Source: DASQYE01 sp035940775
GTDB lineage: Bacteria; Acidobacteriota; Blastocatellia; Pyrinomonadales; Pyrinomonadaceae
Assembly: GCA_035940775.1 (NCBI GenBank)
Contig: DASZEN010000004.1
Coordinates: 206,621 to 270,620, forward strand
Direction: 5' to 3'
DNA length: 64,000 bases
Made by a program: the position numbers and the translations under genes. Of this stretch, positions 8,484-17,309 are shown piece after piece. The notes under the pieces were generated by a model. It worked only from the letters and a program-made list of their open reading frames with translations, had not been told where the DNA came from and did no database searches. Position 1 is the first letter of the stretch. The number at the start of each line of letters is the position of its first letter.

Positions 8484-8955
8484 AGATAATCCTTGCAGGT
8501 AAAACGCCGCTTCGGCGTCGAGGTTGAATCGACCTTAATTGAATCGACCTTATCTGACGAACCCGTATGCGCGCGTTTGATTGTCTCTCCCTTGAGAGCT
8601 TTCAAAACAGAGCGCCCGGAAAGGAGTGCTGCCCCAAGCGACAAAGTCTTTCCTACGTCCCTGATTCGGAACACACAGCGATCCCGGTCGGGTGTTTTCT
8701 GCCTCTCTTTGATAAGCTTTGGGCCAGGCCACTTGCGCCCGAAAGAGGCTTATCAGCGAAGAGAATGGGATGTTGAAGTTCGACGTGCGAAGCGAGCGTC
8801 GAGAGCGTCTTACGCCTCTCAGAATTTCAATAATTAGTGGAACTCAAAAACGTCTTGTGCAGATACGCTTGTCATCTTACCGCCCCGCGCGGAACATTGA
8901 AAGCAAATTCTTCTTTGTTCGATCCGCTTAGGAAGAGCGCCAGGAGAGATGTCCA
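8484..8955. other. Divergent intergenic region with a short direct repeat
   Basis: About 470 bases lie between the minus-strand kinase cassette and the plus-strand DUF1622 gene. It contains two copies of TTGAATCGACCTTA (8524-8537 and 8539-8552). An 82-codon minus-strand frame (8426-8674) overlaps the kinase start but shows no family. The region should hold the promoters of both directions; no clear -35/-10 pair stands out. Confidence 0.5.
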
Positions 8956-9411
8956 ATGCTCTGTTTGATACAGGAGACGGCCCAAAGCATTATCGGCACG
9001 CCGCGCGAAGGAGCGGCCGAGACCACCATCATTAACGCCGTGCAATGGCTGCGGTTGATCGTAGAGACGACCGGCGCAATCATCATCGGCATGGGTGTGT
9101 TGGCGGCCGCCTACCAGTTCGTACGCGCGCTTATCCCGCCGCAACTGGAAAGCTACAACCGGATCAGACTGACGCTGGCGCGCTATCTGGCGCTCGCCCT
9201 GGAATTTCAGTTGGGTGCGGACATTCTCTCGACGGCGATTGCGCCGACCTGGGATCAGATCGGTAAACTCGGAGCCATAGCCGTGATCCGTACCGGCCTC
9301 AACTATTTTCTGACGCGCGAGATGAGAGAGGAAAATCAAGACAAAGGGGAAAGGGCAGAAGCGAAGGGCAAGGTAGATGCAACGAGTCAGGCCGACGCCG
9401 CTCTTGATTAA
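8956..9411 (+). CDS. DUF1622 family membrane protein
   Basis: The 151-residue protein fits DUF1622: a first membrane helix (about 32-58, IVETTGAIIIGMGVLAAAYQF), the conserved basic loop YNRIRLTLARYLALALEFQL, and further helices with GADILSTAIAPTWDQIGKLG and IRTGLNYFL. The C-terminal 35 residues are charged and cytoplasmic-looking. AGGAGA lies nine bases upstream of the ATG. The function of the family is unknown. The gene stands alone, convergent with the next gene. Confidence 0.85.
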   Translation: MLCLIQETAQSIIGTPREGAAETTIINAVQWLRLIVETTGAIIIGMGVLAAAYQFVRALIPPQLESYNRIRLTLARYLALALEFQLGADILSTAIAPTWDQIGKLGAIAVIRTGLNYFLTREMREENQDKGERAEAKGKVDATSQADAALD

Positions 9412-9487
9412 AATGCTTTGATATTTTGAGCGTTGCCGGGCCCTAACCTTTGCCTGCCGCCTTTTACACTCTCACGTTGCCCGGGCC

Positions 9488-9772
9488 TCACCACTTCACG
9501 GTTCCTTCCTTCGACGTGTCTATCTGCGCCAGTTGGGCTCCCTCGCCGTAGAAGAAAATCTTCATATTGTCGAAGAGGAACTCATGCGTGTCGGGGTTGG
9601 ACAAATCCAGACCATAGTGGTTGATTAACTGGTTCTGTTTCTGTAGCCAGGCGGCCCAGCACGGCTGGCAGACCTCCGCTCCGATGCGCTGGCCCAGCTC
9701 CGTCGGAATCGGCGCGTAGCCCAGAGCCTCGCGCTTCTCGCCGCACCGCGCGCACTTGATCTTGTCCGGCAT
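9488..9772 (-). CDS. Fe(2+)-trafficking (YggX-like) protein with two CxxC motifs
   Basis: Residues about 24-80 match the YggX/oxidative-damage-protection family: PTELGQRIGAEVCQPCWAAW, then KQNQLIN and a C-terminal FFYGEG. Unlike the E. coli protein, the N-terminus has C7-x2-C10 and the helix carries C35-x2-C38, together a plausible zinc ribbon or iron site. The 94-residue length agrees with the family. AGGAG lies about nine bases before the ATG. Expected role: protecting or supplying iron for Fe-S clusters. Confidence 0.8.
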   Translation of the reverse strand: MPDKIKCARCGEKREALGYAPIPTELGQRIGAEVCQPCWAAWLQKQNQLINHYGLDLSNPDTHEFLFDNMKIFFYGEGAQLAQIDTSKEGTVKW

Positions 9773-9998
9773 CTCAACAACTCCTTGAAAAATTGCTGCT
9801 TGAAAAATTCATTGCCAGCCTCAGAAAGCGGAGGATACCACACCTCTGCAAAGGGTGTTGATCTCTTCTTCGCAGCCTTACTGAGCCGGTGCTAAGCCGA
9901 AGCGCGCGCTCTCTCTCTCTGTGCGCGGATCGGTTAAGAATGGACTTGAATGCCCGATGACGATTAAAGGTCGCTGGCGCGCTCTCGGCGTCCTTAGA

Positions 9999-12320
9999 TT
10001 ACCTGACGATGTCGAAATCGATCCACTGTGTCGCCATGCGGTATTTATCATCTTTCGCGAGCTTGTCCGTCACGAGCACCTGCAATACATATTCGCCCGG
10101 CTCGATATTGTCTTTAAGCTTTAGAGCGCCACCGGCAACCAGTTGGCCGCCTTCTGCCTGCGCCGCCCCATTATATTCACGAACTTTTCCGGCATAGACC
10201 TGCTGGCCGTCACGAAATAGTCGAATCTGCGTTTCCAGTTGCGGGCGACGCGCGGCCTTGTCCATCCGTGCATTGTAGATGTAATAAGCATACTCCAGAA
10301 CCATCCCGCCGCGCAGCTTTCGCACGGCTCGTCCCGCCTGTGGGTCTGTGTTGTCAATCTTATTCTCGGACTGGCTTACGATCTGCCCGGCGACCGGAGC
10401 CGTTGCTGCTGCCGCGGTGCGCGCGGCGAGCGACTGATTTGTGCCGCGCATCGTAATGCCTGAAAGTACGAGTCGGCCTTTCTTGATGTCCGGAATCTCG
10501 ATGAGCTGGTTGGCGGAGCCGACACGCCCCGTAGCCGTGTCACGCACCGCTATGCGGAGCTGATACGCGCCGGGTTTTTTGATCGGAAGCGTTACACTGT
10601 AAACGAAGCCCGCTTCGACGCTGCGCTTATAATCCTCTGCGGGCAGACGTATCGTGTGAACGCGGTCATCCTGATCTATGATAACTCCATTGTCGCCGAA
10701 CGTGATCGCCATGACATCTATGCGCGTCTTGTAGAATCCCTTGAAGATGCCCTCTTTCTCTTCCTCGAAGGTAAGTTTGCGCGCGTCTATGTGAAGCAGC
10801 GATTGGGCGAAAGAACCCTTCTTCGCATCGTAGCCGAAGAGCGAGGTCATTCGAAGCGGGACGCCACCCGAAGAGAAAGGCGAAGTGATGGCGGCATATA
10901 ACTGACCGTCGGCGGTGGCCGGGCGGGCGAGACGCGCCTGCTCGTCCGTGATGCCGTAGAATCCCGTGCGCGTGCGGACGCGCAGGCCCGGGCGCTTAAC
11001 CTTGACACTGATCTTACGGAAGCTCCGGCTGCTGCCAGGCGCTTTGAAGGTCGCTTCGTCCGGTCTGTAGCCGAGCAGGTAGTAGCCGTCTTCGTTAAGC
11101 ACGCGACGCACCGCGCCGCTAATATCATTTGTGTTTTTGACCAGAAAGCCGCCCGTCTGCTGCGCTAGATAGCTCAGGCCCTGCTGCGACTCGAAAAACT
11201 CTTTGTTCCGATCCCGAAGTCTATTCTCGATATCGGCCATAAGTTCGTTAGGGGCTAAATCACCAAAAGTGTTAGTCACGCTCTTCGGATTGCCGACGGC
11301 AAAGGGGCCGGAGAGGTTGTCGGCAGCCGTCATGGTCAAGGGTTGCAGGCCGCGCGGGTCTATCGTGTAAAAAACCACAGAGGCCCGGTTGGCCAGATCA
11401 GTGAGGCGCTGCATAGAGTCTATGATCCGCTGGCTTCCGTCGTTCTCGCTATACATCTTAAAGCCGTCGGAGAATAGAACTACGGACTTGCGGCCCGGCA
11501 ACTCCCTGAGGCCGCGCACTATGAAATTGAGCGCACCCAGCGTGCCGACTGAAAAAATCTCTTCGCGAAACTCGTTCAGCTCCTTGCCCGGTTGCTTTAT
11601 CAAAGAGGCCACCAGGTCTGCGCCCAACCTGGGCGTGCCGTCCGTTCCCTGCGCCAGCGGAACCTTGAGTCTGATCTCGTCGCCAACCGGCGCAAAGGCG
11701 TTAATGCTTCGGCTGCTCACGTTAAAACGCACGCGCTCGATGGCTGCGTATAGCAGTCGTTTATCGGCGGTGAACTGCTGCAACGCGCCCATGCCTGCGC
11801 CCGTGCGTATGATGGCGACCAGATCGCCTGGCAGCATCTGCTCGTCCACGAACTTTCTCAGAGCATCGCGGACATAATGCGAACTCTCGAACGAGAGGCC
11901 CAGATCGTCTACCACGAGCGCGATGGCGCGGCGCACCTGATCGGGACGCAAACGCACGGGCGGCGCGGGCGGCGCGTTCTTATTCTCGGCAGTCGCAGGC
12001 GTTCTCGGAGCAAGGGTCGCCCTCGCGATGTAAGAGGAGTTCAGTATTTGCTGCGGCTTGCCGTCCTCGAAAATCTCAAAATCTTCGGCCTTGAGGTCAG
12101 TCACCTGTCGTCCGTCGCTATCCGTAACAACGGCGTCAACCTGCACAAGGTTGACGCTGATGCGAACCACATCCTCTTTCTGTTTGGTGGGCGTGCTCTG
12201 AGCATCCTGAGGAGGGTTGTCCTGTTGCGCGCCGGGCGGCTGCGGTGACGGCTGCTGTGCGAGGACGGACACAAACAGAGAGAACAACAAAGAGATTGCA
12301 ACCGAAGAATGTTTTTTCAT
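9999..12320 (-). CDS. VWFA-related Acidobacterial-family secreted protein
   Basis: The start at 12320 gives a signal peptide (MKKHSSVAISLLFSLFVSVLA) and is preceded by GAGGT; the frame runs 25 codons further upstream without support. A Pro/Gln-rich stretch (to about 55) is followed by VRISVNLVQVDAVVTDSDGR and a von Willebrand A domain (about 125-370) with ALVVDDLGLS at the metal-site position, ending near LLGYRP. This layout is diagnostic of the VWFA-related family expanded in Acidobacteria. The remaining 400 residues look beta-rich. It is exported; the biological role is unknown, possibly adhesion or envelope. The region upstream to 12569 contains the palindrome GAGTTAACTC at 12435-12444. 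Confidence 0.92.
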   Translation of the reverse strand: MKKHSSVAISLLFSLFVSVLAQQPSPQPPGAQQDNPPQDAQSTPTKQKEDVVRISVNLVQVDAVVTDSDGRQVTDLKAEDFEIFEDGKPQQILNSSYIARATLAPRTPATAENKNAPPAPPVRLRPDQVRRAIALVVDDLGLSFESSHYVRDALRKFVDEQMLPGDLVAIIRTGAGMGALQQFTADKRLLYAAIERVRFNVSSRSINAFAPVGDEIRLKVPLAQGTDGTPRLGADLVASLIKQPGKELNEFREEIFSVGTLGALNFIVRGLRELPGRKSVVLFSDGFKMYSENDGSQRIIDSMQRLTDLANRASVVFYTIDPRGLQPLTMTAADNLSGPFAVGNPKSVTNTFGDLAPNELMADIENRLRDRNKEFFESQQGLSYLAQQTGGFLVKNTNDISGAVRRVLNEDGYYLLGYRPDEATFKAPGSSRSFRKISVKVKRPGLRVRTRTGFYGITDEQARLARPATADGQLYAAITSPFSSGGVPLRMTSLFGYDAKKGSFAQSLLHIDARKLTFEEEKEGIFKGFYKTRIDVMAITFGDNGVIIDQDDRVHTIRLPAEDYKRSVEAGFVYSVTLPIKKPGAYQLRIAVRDTATGRVGSANQLIEIPDIKKGRLVLSGITMRGTNQSLAARTAAAATAPVAGQIVSQSENKIDNTDPQAGRAVRKLRGGMVLEYAYYIYNARMDKAARRPQLETQIRLFRDGQQVYAGKVREYNGAAQAEGGQLVAGGALKLKDNIEPGEYVLQVLVTDKLAKDDKYRMATQWIDFDIVR

Positions 12321-12569
12321 ATCTGACCTCTGTTGGTTTGTTGGTTCGCGGGTGGTCGGGGAGACCTTAAGGCGTCGGGTAATATAGCATATCAAGTCAA
12401 GTAAGCGCCGGTTAAAGACCTTCTCTCTACTGTCGAGTTAACTCAGGCTCCGGGGCCGATTGCTCACGACGGGCGCTCGCGAAACTGCCAGATATATAAC
12501 TCCGCTGCGAGTCTATATACAAGCTCTGATTGTGATGGCGTATTACTTTGAGCCGGGGCCGGTCGCCCG

Positions 12570-12704
12570 CTAGCGGGCGATGAGGATTGTTGCCGCCGTG
12601 AGGAGGGCGGCCGTTATGAGCGAGAGCACGTGGACGCGAGTCGCTTTCGCGCGCAGAGCCGAAACCAGTTGGCCGTCCGCTATCTTTTCCTCACCATTAT
12701 CCAT
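12570..12704 (-). CDS. Candidate 44-residue single-pass membrane protein
   Basis: The frame reads MDNGEEKIADGQLV, a basic stretch (ALRAKATR) and then one hydrophobic helix of about 17 residues ending LTAATILIAR. It starts 30 bases after the preceding small membrane protein gene on the same strand. There is no clear ribosome-binding site. The acidic-basic-hydrophobic order is protein-like, but the call is tentative. Confidence 0.4.
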   Translation of the reverse strand: MDNGEEKIADGQLVSALRAKATRVHVLSLITAALLTAATILIAR

Positions 12705-12734
12705 GTCGCGTGAACCACGCGCAGCCAAAACCAC

Positions 12735-12929
12735 TCAAGTCTTCTCCCTGGCCTGAAAGATTTCCAGACCGGCGAACCATGCCGGGAAGAAGACCAGAAA
12801 CCTGGACCACAGGGGCGCGTGGTAAATCCACATCAGGGCGGCGCACGTTACCGTCAGGGCGAGCACAACGTAACCGATGATTCGTCGTCTCCGCGCTCCT
12901 TTGGGGCCGATGTTTAGAATCTGGCTCAT
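12735..12929 (-). CDS. Small two-helix membrane protein
   Basis: The start at 12929 gives a 64-residue protein: a short basic N-terminus (KGARRRR), a helix (about 17-34, IGYVVLALTVTCAALMWIY), a turn with HAPLWSR, and a second helix (FLVFFPAWFAGLEIF) ending in a charged tail. A GAGAGAG tract just before the ATG can serve as ribosome-binding site; the longer upstream frame is Arg/Ser-rich and unconvincing. It resembles small membrane proteins seen in acidobacterial genomes, with no known function. It lies downstream of the radical SAM gene on the same strand. Confidence 0.65.
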   Translation of the reverse strand: MSQILNIGPKGARRRRIIGYVVLALTVTCAALMWIYHAPLWSRFLVFFPAWFAGLEIFQAREKT

Positions 12930-13032
12930 AAGCTCTCTCTCTCGGTGTCTGCCCTTTCCGTGCGTCGCCTGTGCGTCCGCTGGTTTTGATTTCCGATTTA
13001 AAAGGCGGCGGCAACTCGACCTCCGGGCGGAA

Positions 13033-14049
13033 TCATTTGAAATCCCTGATGTCTTTGAAGGGCGTTTCCGGGTCTGAAAAATCCGGGCGATAGTAATGCG
13101 ATGCGCCGTCGTACTCCTGCATCCAACCCTCTTCCATGCCAAGCTCGTCAAGCGCCGAAAGGGCGCGTAAGTATTCCGACTCAGTGATGCGGCGCGAGAG
13201 CAGCCGATAGCGCTCGTCCTCGGTCGCCGCGCGGTTGGTGGGATAATACTGCGCCATCATGGAGACGGCGACGCGCGGGCTCAGAGCGTCCCTGATCCAT
13301 TCCAGAGACTCGCGCACTTCGGCCAGATCATTCGGCAGGACGAGCAGCCGAATCACCAGCCCACGCACGAGCAACCCGTTATCATCGAACGCCAGCTCGT
13401 CGCCCGTCTGCCGGTACATCTCGGAAATGGCACGCCGCGCATGCTCCTTGTAATCCCTGACCTTCGAGTATTGATAACCCGCCTCGGAATCGGCGTATTT
13501 CAGGTCGGGCAGAAAAACGTCCACCACGCCGTCCAAAAGGCGCAGCACTTCCGTGGAATCATAAGCGTTGGTGTTATAGACGATGGGCAGGCGCAGGCCG
13601 CGCCCGGCGGCGAGCCAGACGGCGCGCGCCATCTGCGGAGCGAAGTGTGTCGGCGAGACGAAATTTATGTTGTGACAGCCGCGCTCCTGTAGCTCGAGCA
13701 TGATCGAGGCGAGGCGCGCGTGCGTCACCTGATTCCTGACCTGCTCCTTATGCGTCTGCGAAATCTGGTAGTTCTGGCAGTAGACGCAGCGCAGATTGCA
13801 GTTGCCGAAAAATATGTTGCCCGCGCCGCGCGTGCCCACGAGCGCGGGCTCTTCACCGAAGTGCGCCGTGTAGGAGGAGACTATGGGCAGGCTGCCCGAA
13901 TAGCAGGCGGCCAACTCTTCGCGCAGCCGATTGTTAAGGCAATCGCGCGGGCAGACCGTGCAGCGTTCGAGCAGCGCTTCGAGGGCCACAACGCGCCGCT
14001 CAAGCTCGCCCGTCGCGAACAAGTGTAGAAACGAGGGTTCTCTAGTCAT
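13033..14049 (-). CDS. Radical SAM protein, pyruvate formate-lyase activase-like
   Basis: The protein has the 4Fe-4S/SAM motif CNLRCVYCQNY (CxxxCxxC) near residue 84 and an N-terminal Cys cluster (CTVCPRDC). The core contains NINFVSPTHFAPQM, VDVFLPDLKY and VRGLVIRLLVLP, matching PflA-like proteins whose substrate is not known. The start at 14049 lies inside the end of the upstream DUF2721 gene (8-base overlap), so translation is probably coupled. Length is 338 residues. No glycyl-radical enzyme lies nearby, so the target is open. Confidence 0.88.
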   Translation of the reverse strand: MTREPSFLHLFATGELERRVVALEALLERCTVCPRDCLNNRLREELAACYSGSLPIVSSYTAHFGEEPALVGTRGAGNIFFGNCNLRCVYCQNYQISQTHKEQVRNQVTHARLASIMLELQERGCHNINFVSPTHFAPQMARAVWLAAGRGLRLPIVYNTNAYDSTEVLRLLDGVVDVFLPDLKYADSEAGYQYSKVRDYKEHARRAISEMYRQTGDELAFDDNGLLVRGLVIRLLVLPNDLAEVRESLEWIRDALSPRVAVSMMAQYYPTNRAATEDERYRLLSRRITESEYLRALSALDELGMEEGWMQEYDGASHYYRPDFSDPETPFKDIRDFK

Positions 14050-14590
14050 GTTGTCTGAAGTGTATATAGTGCGGTTTGTGTCTTTCGACCAGCTCGGCTG
14101 GCCCATACTGTTTGCTCAAGCGCCAGATGAAATCCATCTCGGTATGGATGGTCGAGAGCGCCAGCCGCGCCTCGAAGATGAGCAGTATGCTGCCGTAAAA
14201 GAGGAAGCAGGCTCCGATCAGGCCCGTGACGACCGGAATCCAGTTGTAACTGGGAGCGGCGCTGACGGCGACGGCCCCGATGGCGACGCTGGTCGCAACG
14301 AAGATGCCGAGCGCCATGTAAAAGACGGTCATGCAGCGCTGTAGCAGGCGGGCGCGGCTCGTCAGCTTGTCGAGCTGATTGAAGATCACGGCGCGGCGTT
14401 CTTCGTAAAGCTCCATCTCGGGTTTGGTGCTCGCCAGCTCCTCCAGCCTGTCCGAGAGCGAGCGCACGCGATCCACCACGCGCCCCAATCGCGTCGAGGT
14501 CGAAAGGATCATCGTCCCGCAGGCCGAAATCAGCACGGCGGGCGTAATCATGGCCGTCAGTACGGCCAGCGCTGATGAAACACCTTCCAT
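14042..14590 (-). CDS. DUF2721 family membrane protein
   Basis: The 182-residue protein matches DUF2721: an N-terminal helix (ALAVLTAMITPAVLISACG), the conserved segment MILSTSTRLGRVVDRVRSL, a charged helical region, and two further membrane helices (about 85-110 and 120-145). The gene is first in a two-gene overlap with the radical SAM gene downstream. The ribosome-binding site is weak (AAAGAG next to the ATG). No function is known for the family. Confidence 0.85.
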   Translation of the reverse strand: MEGVSSALAVLTAMITPAVLISACGTMILSTSTRLGRVVDRVRSLSDRLEELASTKPEMELYEERRAVIFNQLDKLTSRARLLQRCMTVFYMALGIFVATSVAIGAVAVSAAPSYNWIPVVTGLIGACFLFYGSILLIFEARLALSTIHTEMDFIWRLSKQYGPAELVERHKPHYIHFRQHD

Positions 14591-14697
14591 CTCTTTGACG
14601 ACGCCGGGTGCTATTTATAGCGTTGAAGCGAGCAGTAGGGCAAACGATCTGCACCCTGACTGGAGAAAATTATTTTAATGCAAGTGAAAAGAGAGAA

Positions 14698-14711
14698 TCA
14701 CACGAGTGTGA
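14698..14711. promoter_or_regulatory. Inverted repeat upstream of the Gly-rich gene
   Basis: TCACACGAGTGTGA is a perfect dyad with a 2-base centre, 100 bases before the Gly-rich gene. It resembles a repressor operator. A second palindrome, CCTTTTGAAAAGG (14786-14798), overlaps the ribosome-binding site of the same gene. No regulator can be assigned. Confidence 0.3.
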
Positions 14712-14809
14712 ATTGTGGTATGTTACGCGCCCAAAGCAGACGCGATCTTTACTAATCTCATTCAACCTCTCACACGGGGGTTTCACCTTTTGAAAAGGAG
14801 AAGAACAAG

Positions 14810-16126
14810 ATGTCTGAACAGGGGAATGGAACGAATGCAGATGATCGGATCGACCGCGACGACGATGACCGGGACGATCTGGGTGGCGGTACGACTGGCG
14901 GTGGCACGAGCGGCGGCGCGGGAGGCGGCGCGGGAGGTGGCGGCGGCGCGGGCGGCGACGATGATGATCGTGGCGGCGGCCAGACCACAGGTCGTACGAG
15001 TGGCGCGGGCTCGTCCGGGGCCGGAGGCGCGGGCGGTGGCAGCGCCGGAGGTGCGTCTGCGGGCGGAGCAGGCGGTAGCCGTGGTGGCGCGAGCGGCGGC
15101 GGTGGTCGCGGCGGCGCGGGCAGTAGCGGCGGCGGCGGTGGTGGCGCGGCAGGTGGCGGCCGTGCTGGCGGCGGCACGAGCGGAGGAGGCGGAGGCGGCT
15201 CCAAGAAGGGCGCAGCCAAAGGCGGCGGCGGCTCTAAAGGCGGTGGTGGCGGCTCGACAGGCGGCGGTGGTAGCTCGAAGGGCGGCGCAGGCGGCGGCGG
15301 TGGCGCTGGCGGCGGTGGTGGCTCCTCGCGCGGCGGCACGAAGAGTTCCGGCGCGGGCGGTCGCAAGGGCGCAGCCAAGACCGGCGGTAGCGCCGGAGGC
15401 GGCACTGGAAGCACCGGCGGCGGCGGCACACGAAGGGCTTCAAAAGCCGGAGCCAAAGGTAGCACCAAAGGCGGCGCGAAGAAGGGCGGTAGTGCCGGTG
15501 GCGCGGGCGGTCGCGGCGGCGCGACTCGTCCCGTAGGCGGCGCTAAAGGCGGCTCGAAGAAAGGCGGCGGCAAAGGCGGCGCTAAAGGTGGCGGCGGCGC
15601 AGGTGGTGGCCGGGGCGGCGGTGGTGGCACACGCGGCGGCGGCGGTGCTGGCGGCTCTAAGAAGGGCGGCGCGGGCGGCAGCAAAGGCGCTGGCGGCGGT
15701 ACGCGCGGCGGCCAGGGAGGCGGCGGCTCTAAGAAGGGCGCAGCCAAAGGTGGCGGCGGCTCGAAAAAGGGCGGTGGCCAGAAGGGCGGTACTAGAAAAG
15801 TCGGCGCGGGTAAGCGCGGCGGCGGCGGTGGTGGAGGCGGTCGCGGCGGCGCGGGCAGGAGCAGCGGCGGTGGCGGCGGGCGCGGCGGCGGTGGTCGCGG
15901 CGGAGCCGGTGGAGGCGCTAAAGGCGGCTCGAAGAAGGGCGGCGGTAAGAGCGGCGCTGCCGGGAAGAGAAGCGGCGGCGGCGGCGGCCGAAAGGGCGGC
16001 GGCGGTGGTACGGGCTCTCGCGGCGGAGTAGCGACGGGCGTCGCGGAGGTCATCGGCAGAGGAGCGGCGGTCGTGAGCAATGTTCTGGGCTCATTGACCG
16101 GAGGAGGGAAGCGCCGTTCCCGCTAA
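14810..16126 (+). CDS. Glycine-rich low-complexity basic protein
   Basis: The 438-residue product starts with an acidic, Asp-rich head (residues 1-24, MSEQGNGTNADDRIDRDDDD). About 370 residues of Gly-rich sequence follow, interrupted by recurring SKKGAAKGG, KSSGAGG, GSKGG and RGG units. The tail is ordinary-looking (GVATGVAEVIGRGAAVVSNV, then a basic end KRRSR). AAGGAG lies nine bases before the ATG. The Gly/Lys/Arg composition suggests an intrinsically disordered nucleic-acid-binding or scaffold protein, an inference only. The GGN codon repeats keep other frames open too, including a Pro-rich antisense frame. This frame is preferred for its ribosome-binding site and its non-repetitive ends. 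Confidence 0.72.
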   Translation: MSEQGNGTNADDRIDRDDDDRDDLGGGTTGGGTSGGAGGGAGGGGGAGGDDDDRGGGQTTGRTSGAGSSGAGGAGGGSAGGASAGGAGGSRGGASGGGGRGGAGSSGGGGGGAAGGGRAGGGTSGGGGGGSKKGAAKGGGGSKGGGGGSTGGGGSSKGGAGGGGGAGGGGGSSRGGTKSSGAGGRKGAAKTGGSAGGGTGSTGGGGTRRASKAGAKGSTKGGAKKGGSAGGAGGRGGATRPVGGAKGGSKKGGGKGGAKGGGGAGGGRGGGGGTRGGGGAGGSKKGGAGGSKGAGGGTRGGQGGGGSKKGAAKGGGGSKKGGGQKGGTRKVGAGKRGGGGGGGGRGGAGRSSGGGGGRGGGGRGGAGGGAKGGSKKGGGKSGAAGKRSGGGGGRKGGGGGTGSRGGVATGVAEVIGRGAAVVSNVLGSLTGGGKRRSR

Positions 16127-16270
16127 GACCACACCACACCGAACCCAACACACGAGAGGTCGCTTCTTACATATCAAGGGGGAGGCGGCCTCTCCTTATC
16201 AATCATTGACCGCGCATCTCACAAAGGCGGCAATGACTTTCGGATTCGTGACCCTTCGGGCCCCAGGCTT

Positions 16271-17275
16271 GTGAATACTAAAGGGCGCATCGCCGTGGAG
16301 CACATCGAGAGCCGGGTGCTCAGCGGAAACCCTCTCGGCGACCCGTCGACGCGAGAGCTTTTCGTCTACCTGCCGCCGGGCTACGACCGCGAACCGTCGC
16401 GCCATTACCCGGTCGTCTACTGCCTGACGGGCTTTACGGGGCGCGGGCAGATGCTGCTCAATACGCAGCCCTTCACTCCGAACCTGGCCGAGCGTATGGA
16501 TAACCTGATCGCTGGTGGCCGCATCCGTGAGATGATCGTCGTGATGCCGGATTGTTTCACACGTCTCGGCGGCTCGCAGTACATCAACTCGACGGCGACG
16601 GGCCGCTACGAAGATCATCTGGTCGAAGAGATTGTGCCGTTCATAGACGCCCGCTTTCGTACCCGGCCTGTGCGCGAGGGCCGCGCCGTGATGGGCAAAT
16701 CCTCAGGCGGTTACGGCGCGCTCGTCCACGCCATGCGTCACGCGGATACTTTCTCGGCGGCCGCCTCGCACAGCGGCGACTGCTACTTCGAGTATTGTTA
16801 CCTGCCGGACTTTCCGAAGACGGTGCGTGCTCTGCGCGGCGACGCGCGCGCCTTTCTTGACAGGTTCCAGCGCGAAGAGCGCAAGGGCAAAGACGACATC
16901 ACGGCGCTCAATATTCTGGCAATGAGCGCCTGTTATTCGCCCGACCCGACCGATCCGCTCGGGTTCAGGCTGCCGTTCGATCTCTCGACGGGCAAAATCC
17001 ACCCGGCCATCTGGGCGCGCTGGCTGGAACATGACCCAGTTCGCATGGTCGCGCGCTATGCCGGGGAGTTAAAGAGCTTGAAGCTCCTCTATCTGGATGC
17101 CGGAACGCGCGACGAGTTCTCGCTCGATCTAGGCGCTCGCACGCTCTGTGCGCGGCTCGAAGAGATGCAGGTGGCTTTTATTCATGAAGAGTTCGACGAC
17201 GGGCACTTCAACATCAGCTATCGCTACGACCGCTCGCTGGCGCACATCTCAAAAGCATTGGCGGGCGACGGGTGA
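16271..17275 (+). CDS. Alpha/beta-hydrolase esterase (esterase D family)
   Basis: The protein has the PF00756 layout: RELFVYLPPGYDREPSRHYP, VYCLTGFTG, the nucleophile elbow GKSSGG (about 137-142), a late aspartate (LYLDAGTRDEF) and a catalytic-type histidine (DDGHFNISYRY). The length of 334 residues is usual. It starts with GTG; upstream in-frame codons stay open, so the start is uncertain. Likely a cytoplasmic carboxylesterase or S-formylglutathione-hydrolase-like enzyme; the substrate is unknown. A GntR regulator follows 34 bases later. Confidence 0.85.
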   Translation: MNTKGRIAVEHIESRVLSGNPLGDPSTRELFVYLPPGYDREPSRHYPVVYCLTGFTGRGQMLLNTQPFTPNLAERMDNLIAGGRIREMIVVMPDCFTRLGGSQYINSTATGRYEDHLVEEIVPFIDARFRTRPVREGRAVMGKSSGGYGALVHAMRHADTFSAAASHSGDCYFEYCYLPDFPKTVRALRGDARAFLDRFQREERKGKDDITALNILAMSACYSPDPTDPLGFRLPFDLSTGKIHPAIWARWLEHDPVRMVARYAGELKSLKLLYLDAGTRDEFSLDLGARTLCARLEEMQVAFIHEEFDDGHFNISYRYDRSLAHISKALAGDG

Positions 17276-17309
17276 CGGGGCCGGGAAAACGCTCGCGCCT
17301 CATAACCCG

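Noticed and set aside
8426..8674. 82-codon minus-strand frame overlapping the kinase start
   Set aside because: No family, mixed composition and no ribosome-binding site; it includes the direct repeats, so it is probably non-coding.
14770..16080. 436-codon Pro-rich open frame on the minus strand
   Set aside because: It is the antisense of the Gly-rich gene; GGN codons read backwards give Pro/Ala. It has no better ribosome-binding site and lacks the non-repetitive ends of the plus-strand frame.
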